From: Humulus lupulus
Taxonomy: Eukaryota; Streptophyta; Magnoliopsida; Rosales; Cannabaceae
Reading direction: 5' to 3'
DNA length: 64,000 bases
Assembly: GCF_963169125.1 (NCBI RefSeq)
Contig: NC_084796.1
Span: 89,946,888-90,010,887 of the forward strand
The first letter of the stretch is position 1. Every line of letters starts with the position of its first letter. Made by a program: the position numbers and the translations under genes. The notes beneath the pieces were generated by a model. It searched no databases and was not told the origin of the DNA. It was given only the letters and a program-made list of their open reading frames with translations. Below, piece by piece: positions 1 to 10,230 of this stretch.

Positions 1-905
1 AAAGAACTAGGAAAACCACTATTTGATTTGCCTTCAGGTTGTAAACACAAGTCTCGTCAATATTTTGTTCAAAGCCATAGATTTTGATTATCTCGTCAAA
101 CCTAAGGTTCCAGGATTCGGAAGCTTGCTTAAGTCAATAAATGGACCTATTCAACTTGCAAACTTTTCCTTCTTGCAGCTTCTTTAAATTCGCATGGCTG
201 ATCCATATAAATCACTTCGTCAAGCTTCACATTAAGAAAAGTTGTCTCGGCATCCTTTTGCCAGATCTCATAGTTGAGAACGACTGCTATGTTTTAGAGG
301 GTGCGAATGGACTTGAGCATGGCTACCAGACTAAAAGTTTTCTCATAGTCCACGCTTTCTCTTTGGGTATAACCCCTTGCCACTAATCGAGCTTTAAAAG
401 TTATAATCTTTCCATCAAAACCTCACTTCTTCTTGTACATCTACTTACACCCAATGGCCCTAAAGTCACCAGGTGCTTCCCAAAGATCCAAGATGGAGTT
501 TGAGTACATGGACTCCATTTCCTATTTCATGGCTTCGAGCCATAGTTGTTTTTCAGAGCTAGCCATTTCCTGTTTGACAGACAATGGATCATCATCACTA
601 GTGTCACCAACAACCATATTTGTTTCACCATCCAAACCATAGCGAATTGGGTTTCTAGAAACCCTCTCACTACGACGAGGCTCTGTGACTGTTTGCTCAA
701 GAACAGTGGTAGTTTCTTCATTTAAATCGACTTGCATCGGTTGGACATGAAGAGTGGGAATTTCATCATCAACTTTCGTTGATGACGATGGAACATTGGT
801 TGGAGTCAATTCTTCAAACATCTCCTCTAAAACTACTTTGTTGCTCGGTTTGAAGTTTTGGACATAGTCATTTTCTAGAAAAGTAGCATTCGTAGAAGTA
901 AACAC
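1..905 (-). pseudogene. Copia reverse transcriptase N-terminal part plus IN-RT linker
   Basis: On the minus strand, 905 to about 522 is an open stretch with the serine- and acid-rich linker seen between copia integrase and RT, including RRSERVSRNPIRYG and then QLWLEAMK, the typical lead-in to the RT. From about 520 to 1 the frame continues with stops and shifts, but it still shows GCKW followed by a lysine run and the [10 protein letters not shown] motif of the copia RT fingers. The YxDD catalytic part would lie left of base 1. It would copy element RNA into DNA if intact, but the frame breaks make it inactive. Plus-strand frames here are shadows. Confidence 0.75.
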
Positions 906-911
906 TTTTTT

Positions 912-1372
912 TTAATGACTATAGAAAATTCCACCACGAGTGCCTTTAGGATAGCCAACAAACATGAAAACTTCGGTCAACAGTTCTAGCTTTCCTTCTT
1001 TTTTCCTCAGGATGTGGGCGAGACAACCACAGATTCTATAATGATGTAAACTAGGTTCACGACCATTCCAGCATTCTAAAGGTGTTTTGGGGATTGATTT
1101 GGACATACAACACTTAAAATATCATTCACAGTTTCAATTGCATCTCCCCACGATGAAGTTGGCAGAGTTGTGTGACTAAGCACAAGTCCAAGTGGTTCTT
1201 TGGCCCTATCACCCTTTGCATAGAATGGACACTTGGTCAGTTTTCCTTCTAGACAAGATTCATAGACAGGTAATTCACCTAAGGTGAGTTCCCTCAAAGG
1301 CCCGTCCTTAGTAAATTTTTGAATTTTATCATAACCAATGTAACCTAGTCTCAAGTGCCATAAATACGTCAC
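912..1372 (-). pseudogene. Copia integrase remnant with core deleted
   Basis: Minus-strand frames 1372-1076 and 1106-912 together resemble the pre-integrase and integrase region. The N-terminal part shows YLWHLRLG, the GAG-pre-integrase H-x-R-x-G motif, and then ESCLEGKLTKCPF, the C-x2-C-like zinc site with its usual spacing altered. The frame then jumps almost at once from KEPLGLVLSH to SSWGDAIET, which in family members lies beyond the catalytic core, so the D,D(35)E core is largely missing. The C-terminal part LECWNGREPSLHHYRICGCLAHI is the expected end of the integrase. A frameshift separates the two frames near 1090. The enzyme cannot be functional. Confidence 0.7.
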
Positions 1373-1650
1373 ATTATCATTATTGGTCTTTTGATGTTTA
1401 TTGGTCCTAGGTTTAGCTACTTTGAATAAATCATTATTAAGTGCGAGGGGTTCGTTAGGTCACAGAATATAAAGCCTGTTTTCCAAACATGTAATACACA
1501 ATTGTGATCCATTGAAAGAAATAGATATATTAGAACTTGTAAAAGTCATAACAAATTGTTCTAATTGCTACATGGAAACTTAAATGAAATTTCTACTAAA
1601 ATTTGGAATAAAAAATACATCTTTCAAAATTAAATTTTTATTTCCAAACT
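1373..1650 (-). pseudogene. Degenerate spacer between copia protease and integrase
   Basis: No open frame of useful length. The minus strand has scattered stretches resembling the pre-integrase lead-in (a TNKHQKTN-like segment just upstream of the YLWHLRLG motif), with stops. It is treated as decayed coding sequence of the same copia element. Confidence 0.45.
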
Positions 1651-2008
1651 TCAGGCGAGCTCTTCCTCTGGCTTGGACTGCAACGAATGCTCTATTCCCA
1701 ACTCTAAGCTTAAGCTGCCTTCGTCCACTCCCTCCCACGATTCAAGAAGTTGTAAAGAGTTACAAACATGGTCAGTAGATACATAATCAATAATCCAAAC
1801 GAATATATTATTCTCTGAAACAAATGTTTTCAAGATGAATGAACTATAATCACTACCTTTGTTTTTCGCTACTCGACACTTGGGGCAATCTTGTTTCCAA
1901 TGCCCATTCTCATTGAGTTGAAAACACTTACTTTTACCTTTCTTATTCTTCTTTTTCTTCCCCTTAGGCATCTGTGCACTTGGTTGTGAACTCGTCTTTT
2001 CAGCCTTT
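1651..2008 (-). pseudogene. Copia Gag zinc knuckle and protease remnant
   Basis: On the minus strand the frame opens with a lysine-rich block, then a zinc-knuckle-like CFQLNENGHWKQDCPKC in which the second Cys of the C-x2-C-x4-H-x4-C pattern is lost (Cys to Leu). About 45 residues later comes WIIDYVSTDHVCNSL, the position of the aspartic protease active site. Family members have D-S-G-A-T/S-D-H; here the D-S/T-G triad reads D-Y-V, so catalysis should be lost. The ATG at 1971 is internal; the frame continues rightward to 2008, where the solo LTR interrupts gag, and resumes at 26300. Confidence 0.8.
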
Positions 2009-3388
2009 TGTTAGGAACGAGTTTCCTAATACGCAACTTAATAGTGTTGGGTTGGCCAAGTGTACAACAAAAATTTTGTAACATATTTAAACTATTTTTA
2101 AATATGTGGGTCCATTAATATACATACATTTATCATAAACAATAAAAGAATAAAGAACACACCTCTTGATGCCTATCAAGTGTCCTTTCTATCTTTTCAT
2201 AAAATAAACGATCTTCCTATCCAAGCCTCTCCCAGGTACTCACACCAAGATCTTCCACAATGTTCTATACACCTCAAGAAGTGTGTGGGCACTTAGAGAA
2301 TAAAGGATGGTATATTTCCGATTCAACTTGATGTACTCAACACATGAGATCAAGAGAATAGGCCTGAGATTGGTTCTGTATCTTTTTCAAGGAGAGATGG
2401 AAAGTATCGTTATTTTCTTATAGCGAATAAATTCAGTATCTCGTTATTTTCTGATAAGTCTAACTTAAATAGAAAATATTTAAATTTTAAAAAATAAATA
2501 TGTAACCAATTATAATTTATCTTTTAATTAATTAATTATCTTATTAATAAAAATATCAAAACTAACTTTTTGAATTTTTTATTCTTTAATTAATTAAATA
2601 AATAAAAGTGAAAAAATACATCCCTGATTTCTATAGCTGCACGCGCGCGCACAGTCCTGTGTGTGTCGTCCAGTGCCCTATAAAAGAGGGATATTTTCTC
2701 AACTATTGTTTAATTATTTTAATAATGTAAACATCAAAACTAACTTTTGACTTATCCATTAATTAATTAAATAAATAAATAGAAGTGAAAAAAGTCCAAT
2801 CTTGATTTTTTATGTGCTACATGCTCAAGTGAGTCCCTGGAACTGCTTGGTGCGTGTAGCTTACTACAAAATAGGATCCAAGATTTTTTTTTCACAATTA
2901 TTTAATTATTTATTCAAACTACATTATCAGATAAAATCCAACAACCTGATAATTAACTCATATTTGAATCTATTATCTTTTTAACTAATTATCACATATA
3001 ATTAATTTTTTAAATAAATATTATTCTTTTAAATTCAAATCAATTTGAACTTATCAGATTATTGTCTCCCACTCAAATAAAGATATTTAATTAACTCTAC
3101 TAATTAATTAAAACCAATTTTAATTAAATATCAATTTCAAAATTTTGATATTTATTTTATAATTTCAAAAATTATAATAAATTAATTATTTATATAATTT
3201 CAAAAATTATACAATAATTAATTTTGATAATTACAACTATTTTGCAATTAATTGATTAATCACTATTATCACATAATTGCATATTTGGCCAGAAGAACAA
3301 ATTTCTTCTTAAATGTCTTTTTACCATTTTACCCTTTATATCAACTCTTGCCTTGAATAGTGTTCATAGAGTTGCGGTGGGAACCTAT
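2009..3388 (-). repeat. Copia solo LTR, left segment
   Basis: AT-rich LTR DNA without genes. It shares CCTATCAAGTGTCC at about 2168 and the following architecture (repeated CTATCCAA, then TGGGCACTT blocks) with the LTR at 30717-32024. The same blocks occur in the same order, so the two are one family. CCTAT at 3384-3388 is the left target duplication of Tekay-1. Confidence 0.75.
2553..2910. repeat. Diverged tandem duplication inside the copia solo LTR, period about 178 bp
   Basis: ATCAAAACTAACTTTT occurs at 2555 and again at 2733. Each is followed by AATTAATTAAATAAATAA, then AAGTGAAAAAA, then a (C)TTGATTT-like box and a GC-richer patch (near 2636-2670 and 2815-2870). A TATAAAAG box lies at about 2680 in the first unit. 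The units have drifted substantially. Confidence 0.55.
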
Positions 3389-5262
3389 TGTAATGACCCA
3401 AAATTCCTAATATGGTTTAAGGGCCTTGATTAGTGTGCCGGGAGGGCATAATTGGTTTATGTGTGGATTTATTAAATTAACGTGTGATTATATGATAAAC
3501 ATGCTTGTATGGTTATATGAATGTAAATGTGTTTATATTATATATTTAAGAGAAGCACATTATTCTCTTGGTAATTCTGTAGCATGCGACTCGAGGCGAT
3601 CCTAGGGAGCTAGTTAGCGGGAAACTCACAACGGGGCTTAATACCTGACTTGGGGCAAGTCAAGTGGTGTTTCGGGTATTAGATGATTATTTGGGCTATC
3701 GGGATTATGGAAATAAATAATTGGAGATATATTTGAGGTATATTTGAGGTTAGGAAGCTTAGGAGGGAATGTTGGTGAATTTTACCATTTTTCCCTCGGG
3801 GACGTTTCTGGTACCCCGAGCCTCGGGATTGACGTAATTAATCAAGGCTAGACTAAGTAAAATAGAAACTAGTAGAACAAAATCCCAAACTGACCCACTT
3901 TGCTCGTCTCTTCCTTCTCTTCTCTCTCAAGAAAATTACTGAAACCTAAGGGAATTCAGTTGGGAATTCAGTGGATTGGGTTGGAATCTTGAAGGTTTAG
4001 TCCAGTGCTCAGCTACGTAAACTCAACCAAGATTAAGGTAAAGGCTGAATTACACTCTTGATCATTATAATTCTGCGAAGTAAGGAAGAGGTCTTACTCG
4101 GGAAGTGCCGCGGCGCCACAGGGCAGGGCCGCGGTGCGTGTCTGTCTTCAGGGAGGCCTAGCCTCTGTTTCAGGGCGGGCCGCGGCATGGGTTTCAGGGG
4201 CCGTAGCCCTTAAGGGTATTTTTGATCTTTTGGAGGTTTTAAGCGCGGGAACCTAACCTAAGGTGCTTGGGATCGATTCCACCACCGTGTTTGGTGGAAT
4301 TCGATGTCCCAGAAGCTAGAACTTCATCTGGAAATATTAACGCGATTATTAACGGTACTCCCTATTTTGGTTGTGACTAGGTATTAAGCTAGGGCTCGGG
4401 AAGTGGATCGTGCTCGAGAGGCGTCGCTCGTAATCATTGAACTTGGAAATTAAAGGTAAGAAAGCTGCACCTAGTTGTGGATTTATAATAGGACTAATGG
4501 TTCCCTATTTTGTATGCTTTGTAAAGGATGGTATTATGCCATGTAAACAGTAAACCAATGGCCTAAGAGTGCCGAAGTTTACACTAGCGCATAGGGCGCG
4601 GCTCGGCCACTAGTAGCTGAGGACAGCTTATTATGCACTGAGCTTGGTTTAAAAGGGCTGGAATCAATGGGGTAAACAGAGGGTGCGACCTAAGGTTAAT
4701 TGTTATGTTGTATAGCTGGGTGATGTTTAGATGACTCTTTGGTTGAATCTTCATGATTTGTGATTACTGTGGTGTGGTTAGTATATGAACACGCTTAAAG
4801 GGGTTATTCAAATGATATTATTGCTTGTTATGTAATATGTTATGTTTTCTTGCTGGGCCTTGGCTCACGGGTGCTTCGTGGTGCAGGTAAAGGCAAGGGA
4901 AAACTTGATCAGCCATGATTTGGAGAGCTCTGAGAGCAGAATGTACATGATTAGCTGCTCAGCCGCCACGGTTGAGGGGCGACGGGGATAGGAAAACCAT
5001 AAACTTTTGTTTTTCCTTTAGAAGGTCTGGTGGTTGTCTGTACACTAGAAATTTTGTAAACAAACTTTTAAACGCTATTTATTTTGGGATCCCATGTGTA
5101 AAATGTTTAATTATTTAGAAAGTATCTCTTGAGACCAAAACCTTTTAACCCTAGCACATTAATGGCTTTAGTAATCATGTTTTTAATTGATTTGCTTGAT
5201 TAGCAAGTCCTGCACCTTTATAAATACACAGTGTAGCTATCTTGGCTATCCAGGGCGTTACA
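3389..5262 (+). repeat. Tekay-1 5' LTR (1,874 bp)
   Basis: TG...CA ends. It aligns along its length with 22994-25294. It is shorter because a block of about 400 bp, present in the 3' LTR from about 23673 to 24066, is missing. The junction AATTCTGCGAAG at about 4072 sits where the 3' copy has AATTCTGAG... at the left and ...CCCTGCGAAG at the right, so a short CTG is shared at the breakpoints. A GC-rich CCGCGGCGCC patch lies at 4106-4200. Donor-like AGGTAAGAAA occurs near 4454 and AGGTAAAGG near 4886. Confidence 0.9.
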
Positions 5263-5265
5263 ACT

Positions 5266-5276
5266 TGGTATCAGAG
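5266..5276 (+). promoter_or_regulatory. Tekay-1 primer binding site, initiator Met tRNA type
   Basis: TGGTATCAGAG begins three bases after the LTR end (5262). It matches the sequence complementary to the 3' end of plant initiator methionine tRNA, which primes minus-strand cDNA synthesis in most Tekay elements. Confidence 0.85.
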
Positions 5277-5747
5277 AGTCCTAGGTTTAAGGGTTCTTGA
5301 ATATCAGCTAGACATGTACATTCGCTGCCAGAGAGAAGCTCGGTTCAGGGTTTGGTAATGTGTATGTATATGTGCATAAATGCTTGGATGTCTAGAATGA
5401 ACTATGAATGTTGCTATTTATTGGATTAATAGGAAGCATGAGATACTGATAGGGCTTGGTGCTTGACTATTGTATGGAAATATTAAGGCATGCGTATTAG
5501 CATCGCTTTGCATGTAAATGAATATTTCGATGATAAACTATATATTGTGTATGGGTGAATGCTTTTATCTTAACTATTGTGTGTTAATGTTTGGGCATGC
5601 TTATTAGCAGCTAGTGCATGTGGATAAATGCATATAATTTGATTGTCTGTGATTAGTTATGTCCCTTTGGTTGATTTTGGAGAAGCTTTTACCCTGTCAT
5701 CATGGTCTAATTTCCAAGTCGTTGATTGCAGATTGTCTTGGATAGCT
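5277..5747 (+). other. Tekay-1 untranslated leader
   Basis: Leader between the PBS and gag. The frame is open from 5643, but the family-typical Gag start (MGPRK, then a Gly/Asp linker) is the ATG at 5748. The 35 codons upstream look like leader sequence and have a diverged counterpart in the Tekay-3 leader at 41950-42250. No other signal seen. Confidence 0.6.
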
Positions 5748-6764
5748 ATGGGTCCAAGAAAATTTACGCAACTAGCCGGCACTAGGTCTGGGATTGGAGA
5801 TGATGATCAGGGCCAGATTCCACCGCCAGTCCTTGAGAACTGGCAGCAACTTATGACAGATATGAAAGTGCGATTACAGAGTCAAGATGAACAGATTCGT
5901 TTGTTGCGACAGCATGCTCTATCAGGGAGTGCTGCTCGTATTGTACCACCTGCAGTAGTACGAGTTGTGCAGTCAGGAGAGATTAGGAACAGGTGGGAGC
6001 CGTTATATGAGCAATTCAGGAAGCAGCAACCCCTAGTCTTTGAGGGAGGACCTGATCCATTGAAGGCCAAGCAATGGCTGACTATGACTACTATTATCCT
6101 GGATTTCATGAGGACAGAGGGGCATGACAGAGTGGCCTGTGCCACGTATATGTTGAGGGAGGATGCCCGCATCTGGTGGGAAGTGGCCTCACAGACTAGG
6201 GATGTCACTGGATTGAGTTGGGAAGGATTTAAGGACTTGTTCAGTCAGAAGTACTATAATGTTTCCATTAGGGCAGCAAAGGTCAATGAGTTCATGGCGT
6301 TGGTTCAGGGCACCATGACAGTTGTAGAATATGCCTTGAAATTTTACAAACTCGCGAAGTTCGCACTAGACCTTGTGCCTACTGATGCAGCCAGGCAGGA
6401 CAGGTTCATTAGGGGGCTTAATGCTATGATAGCCTGGGATGTTAGGATTACAATGGTACCTGGAGGAACAACTTATGCCAAGGCTGTTGAGAAGGCTCTT
6501 ACCGCTAAGGAAGTGGGGAACAAAATTTGGAAGGAAAGTGCAGTAAAGCGCAAAGGCCGCAGGGTGGTGCCTCCTTATTCTGGGTCAGGTAGGGGCGGAG
6601 GCCCCAGTGATTTCAAGAGAAGTTATCCAAAGTGCCCAAGGTGTAGAAGATGCCATCAGGGTGAATGTCGGGCCAAGGCTTGCTATGTATGTGGCACGGT
6701 GGGGCACCTCAAGAAGGATTGCCCAACAATGAAGAAAGGGAAGCAGGAAAGGTGGACAGCTTGA
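5748..6764 (+). CDS. gag: Tekay-1 Gag (capsid-nucleocapsid), open frame
   Basis: Gag of a Tekay-type chromovirus, about 338 residues from ATG 5748. It forms the cytoplasmic virus-like particle and packages element RNA. Residues 1-85 are a linker. About 86-250 form the retrotransposon gag domain, with WEPLYEQFRKQQPLVFEGG, then ARIWWEVASQT and LFSQKYYN motifs typical of the lineage. The C-terminus has a Cys/His-rich segment (CPRCRRCHQGEC) and then a CCHC knuckle, CYVCGTVGHLKKDC. The frame is intact but closes at 6764, whereas these elements normally read through into protease; a shift near 6740-6755 breaks the fusion. Tekay-3 carries a heavily mutated copy at 42252. Confidence 0.85.
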   Translation: MGPRKFTQLAGTRSGIGDDDQGQIPPPVLENWQQLMTDMKVRLQSQDEQIRLLRQHALSGSAARIVPPAVVRVVQSGEIRNRWEPLYEQFRKQQPLVFEGGPDPLKAKQWLTMTTIILDFMRTEGHDRVACATYMLREDARIWWEVASQTRDVTGLSWEGFKDLFSQKYYNVSIRAAKVNEFMALVQGTMTVVEYALKFYKLAKFALDLVPTDAARQDRFIRGLNAMIAWDVRITMVPGGTTYAKAVEKALTAKEVGNKIWKESAVKRKGRRVVPPYSGSGRGGGPSDFKRSYPKCPRCRRCHQGECRAKACYVCGTVGHLKKDCPTMKKGKQERWTA

Positions 6765-7249
6765 CTCCAGCTCGAGTGTTCACCTTGGTAGTGATAGGTC
6801 AGCTTTATAGCGCTGGCTCTCCTTTTTCTGTATTGATTGATTCTGGTGCTACACATTCCTTTGTTTCTAGTAAAGTGATTGATAGAATGTGTAGACCTAG
6901 TGAGCATCGGACTGCGGGGTTTCAGACTTTATTGCTTACTGGGAAACTGGTAGTTTCTAGGAGGTGGATTAAGGCACTGCCAGTGATGGTTGATAGTAGG
7001 GAGATTTCTGTTGACTTGATTAAGCTAGATATGGAGGACATCGACATGATCTTAGGGATGGATTGGTTGGTCAGATATAGGGCTACTATTGACTGCAGGA
7101 AGAAGATGGTGACTTTTGAGCCTGAGGGCGAGGATCCTTTTGTCTTTTTGGGTGTGGTGTGTGGACCCCATGTACCCATGTTATTTGCATTGAGAGCTAG
7201 AGACTTGTTACAGGGTGGATGTACGGGTTTTCTGGCTAGTGTTGTGGAC
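6742..7249 (+). pseudogene. Tekay-1 aspartic protease, cut by Tat-1
   Basis: Frame shifted relative to gag. It shows the retropepsin site VLIDSGATHSFVS at about 6830-6868 and the second conserved block DMILGMDWLVRYRATIDC at about 7045-7100. Compared with Tekay-3, 30 bp are missing just after VFTL, removing an acidic Ala-rich spacer. The reading stops making family sense at GGCTGFLASVVD, exactly where Tat-1 enters at 7250; the continuation (TTKMLPM...) is at 20057. TGGAC at 7245-7249 is the left target duplication of Tat-1. It would process the Gag-Pol polyprotein if intact. Confidence 0.85.
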
Positions 7250-7795
7250 TGTTATACCCAGATTTCGAGCCATGTTAAATGTGACCTCGAAAGCTGGATT
7301 CGCAGTGAATGAACTCGTAAAGTCTAAAGTATGTTCCAAGACTGGACATCGAGCCTGCAAAGCTGAGACGACTTCGAATATGGTGGCCTCGAAATCCACA
7401 CGATCTCGAAGGGTAGCACCCGAGATGCATCTATCCTCAGGGATGACCTCGGATCAGGGGTTTCGAGCCTGACGCAAGTACGATCTCGAAAGCCATGTGA
7501 CCTCGGGAGATGTCATTAGCTCGAAAGTTGATGTAAGACCTGGGAGAATAAGGCCTTGGAGATATATGATAATAACCTTGAACATCTTCAAGTGTTGTCC
7601 ATAAGAGGCGTGGTATACATTTATTAATGTAAATCCCCTAAAATCATGGGATATTATTTGATTGGTTTTACGCCCCCTGGTCTTCAGGGGACGTTTCCTT
7701 TTATATCAGATTACAGGCATTTAAAGCCATTTAATTTATTTACAAATAAAGAGTAACTACCCAAAATATGTGGGATAGTATTCAACAATCTTCTC

Positions 7796-7803
7796 TATAA
7801 ATA
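7796..7803 (+). promoter_or_regulatory. TATA box in Tat-1 5' LTR
   Basis: TATAAATA inside the near-palindrome TCTCTATAAATAGAGA, conserved in the 3' LTR at 19802-19809. It would place the transcript start about 30 bp downstream, in the segment before the AATAAA signal, as expected for an LTR promoter. Confidence 0.75.
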
Positions 7804-7903
7804 GAGAGATCATACACCATTGTAAAGGACCGAATTTCTGAATCTTGAGAGAAAACTCTAAAGAATTCATCCTTGAAGAATTTTTAGAGATCATCTTGAG
7901 CTT

Positions 7904-7909
7904 AATAAA
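7904..7909 (+). terminator. AATAAA polyadenylation signal, Tat-1 5' LTR
   Basis: AATAAA about 100 bp after the TATA box, conserved at 19910-19915 in the 3' LTR. This fits the R region of the LTR. Confidence 0.55.
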
Positions 7910-8045
7910 AAAGACTCGTGGACTAGGCAGATTTAACTGCTGAACCACGTAAAAATCATGTTTTGTATTATTATATTTTCATTGGCCATCACTAGTTATT
8001 GTTTACGTGCTCTTCTTTCACTGTTGACGAAAAACGGCATCAATA

Positions 8046-8066
8046 GTTTGGTGCTTTCATTGAGAG
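8046..8066 (+). promoter_or_regulatory. Tat-1 primer site of unassigned tRNA
   Basis: GTTTGGTGCTTTCATTGAGAG follows the LTR end directly. The TGGTGC start pairs with a CCA-ended tRNA, and the same stretch occurs at the matching place of Tat-3 (55238-55257, minus) and, diverged, in Tat-2 (32772-32793). I cannot name the tRNA from memory; it is neither the iMet nor the Asp type used by the other elements here. Confidence 0.6.
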
Positions 8067-8093
8067 CCTTAAGCATTCATCCCTGAGTAAGTC

Positions 8094-10230
8094 ATGGCCA
8101 CTAATAATCAGAATACACCTGAAGAGAATTATCCAAGACGTCCTGGGAAACAGTCGATGGAGAACCCAGATGTCGAGGAAAGAAGTGGATCTTCCGATTC
8201 CCGGGGACCACCTGCTCCACCAAGGGATGAGGATATGTATTACAATCCTGAGCGTATGTTCCCATTGTGGAACTTGAAAACCGGCAGTTGAAACAGCAGT
8301 TGGCAGAGGCCAACAAACGGAATGAGGAGTTGGCAAGGATAGCTGCAGAGGCGCAGGTGGCTCAGCCCCCGCCTCCGCGCAAAAACCAAGTCCCTCCTCC
8401 GAGGGACGTACACGTTCCTCCCCGTAGACCCCGTGGGCGTCCACGAAAAGATGCTGCCACAAGGAGGCTGGCTCAACCTCTGGCCCTAGCAGAGCCATCT
8501 GCTCCATCTAGGCCCCAGAGGAGTACTCGAGCTTGGGCCCCGGCTAACCCGCCTGTGGAGGTACCTGCAGGAACTAAGAACAACCGAACCCCCGCAGAGG
8601 CTCGGACTCAGATACCTGGGAGTGCACCACATGCAACCACCCCATCTCGGGCAAACTCCGGACCATCTAGGCTGAGAAATGGGTGGCAGCCACCGTCGCC
8701 CATACGGTTTCCTCCATCACCTATAAGATATCCTTCGCCTCCCCGCAGGAATGCTCAACCCGTTCGAGATCAGGGCGAAAAGCATGCGGGGGGAAGACAA
8801 GGAAATGGGGAGGCTTTCCAAGAGCGGAGATGTGCCCCATCTGAAAAAAGTCAAACATCTCGGTCTCGCACGGCGGAGACGAGGCGACATGGAAAGAATT
8901 CATTACGAAATAACCAGGCGACGAGTTTTACAAGTGATGAATCTGGAGATACCAGGTCGGTCAGCAAGCATGACCGAGGTCATAAGAATACTGGAAACCG
9001 CAGAAATCGTCCCGACCTGCGAGAGCATCTAAACCAAAGTCGAGGTAATGATGACCCAATAAATCCGGACCTGAGGGATCGCTTGAATAGGCGTAGAGAT
9101 CCCTTGCGGAGACGCGAGCCTGGGATTACGATCGATGACAACCGATTCCAGACAGTAACTCTTGCAGACCCAGTCCAAGAAAGAATCGACCAGCTTGAAA
9201 AAGCTTTTAGGCTTTTGAAAAATGAGCAAAGGAAAGATTGATATGAAGACTCTGACGAGGAGCTCGAACCGTTTGCTCCCCATATTTCCAATACTCCATT
9301 TCCACAAGGGTTTTGGATCCCTCACGTCCTGACGTTTGAAGGAAAGACCGACCCGTGTAGTCATCTGAGCACGTTCAACACCATAATGAGAGCCAGTAAC
9401 GTGGGTTACGAGCTCAGATGCATGTTGTTTCCAGCATCATTGACAGGACCTGCCAAAAGTTGGTTCGAAAAATATAAGAGACACTCAATAACTTCTTGGG
9501 AGTAGTTGTCTAAAGACTTTAAGAAGCAGTTCAGAGCAATGATGGGGGTCAGACCAGAGGCATCAACCTTAACTAACGTTCGACAACAGCCGGGCGAAAC
9601 ACTAAAAAGTTACTTAACAAGGTTTAATCTGGAAGTCACCCGAGCTCGGAACGTGGATGACAATGGGCACCTAATGGCTGTCCGAGCCGGAGTAATGCTG
9701 GGAAGTGTCCTTTGGGACGACATGCAAAGAAAACCAGTAAGGTCCATAACCGAGTTTAACAGACGAGCGCACAGGTTTGTCAATGTAGAGGAAGTGAGGT
9801 AGACACTTAATGCGACTTCCCAGCCTGAAACTACAACGATAAACGTCAACTCTGCCTCAACCTCGGCGGACCCAGCAGCTCCAAAGCTTGTCGCGGAAAA
9901 CCCCTCCAAGAGGAAAAAGAACGAAGGGAGTAACCCCGAAGCCGAGGGAGGAAAGAAAAAGAAGGGGGAGAGATATTTCTCCGTGTATAGAGTATACACC
10001 GAGCTCAATGAGTCTTGGGAGAACATATACCTGGCTAATGAAAACCAGGTCCCCTTTAGGCGTCCGGACCCGATGAGAAATCAAAAATCCAAGAGGGGTT
10101 CCAGTAAGTATTGTCGATTTCACAGAGACACCGGGCATACAACCGATGAATGTATACAACTGAAGGACGAGATCGAAGGATTGATCTCGAGAGGATACTT
10201 CCGGAAATATGTCAAAAACCAGAGTACTAG
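8094..10230 (+). pseudogene. gag: Tat-1 Gag, one frameshift and three stops
   Basis: ATG 8094 opens a Pro- and Arg-rich N-terminus. One base is lost near 8254-8257, shown by Tat-2, which reads ERYVPIVELENR there, so the rest lies in the frame seen from 8267. That frame runs to 11152 with stops at 9239 (TGA), 9503 (TAG) and 9800 (TAG). Order: a short coiled coil (ELENRQLKQQLAEANKRNEEL), a long basic disordered region, the retrotransposon gag domain at about 9271-9796 (FEGKTDP, AKSWFEKYKRH, then the QQPGETLKSYLTRFN block), a lysine-rich linker, and a Cys/His motif YCRFHRDTGHTTDEC at about 10108-10155. It forms the particle core if repaired. Confidence 0.88.

Larger units (their letters stand above)
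7250..8045 (+). repeat. Tat-1 5' LTR
   Basis: Starts TGTTATACCC and ends CATCAATA (the 3' copy ends CGTCAACA, so the terminal CA is mutated here). It contains a TATA box, an AATAAA signal downstream of it, and many TCGAAA/CTCGAG-like repeats in the first 280 bp. Mutations relative to the 3' LTR are mostly transitions. Confidence 0.95.

Noticed and set aside
5220..5227. TATAAATA near the end of the Tekay LTRs as the promoter
   Set aside because: It lies about 40 bp from the LTR end, kept in Tekay-1 copies but changed to TTTAAATA in Tekay-3. A start there would leave almost no R-U5, so I do not call it a promoter.
5643..5747. 35-residue upstream extension of Tekay-1 Gag
   Set aside because: In frame, but without family-like sequence; the Gag-typical start is at 5748.
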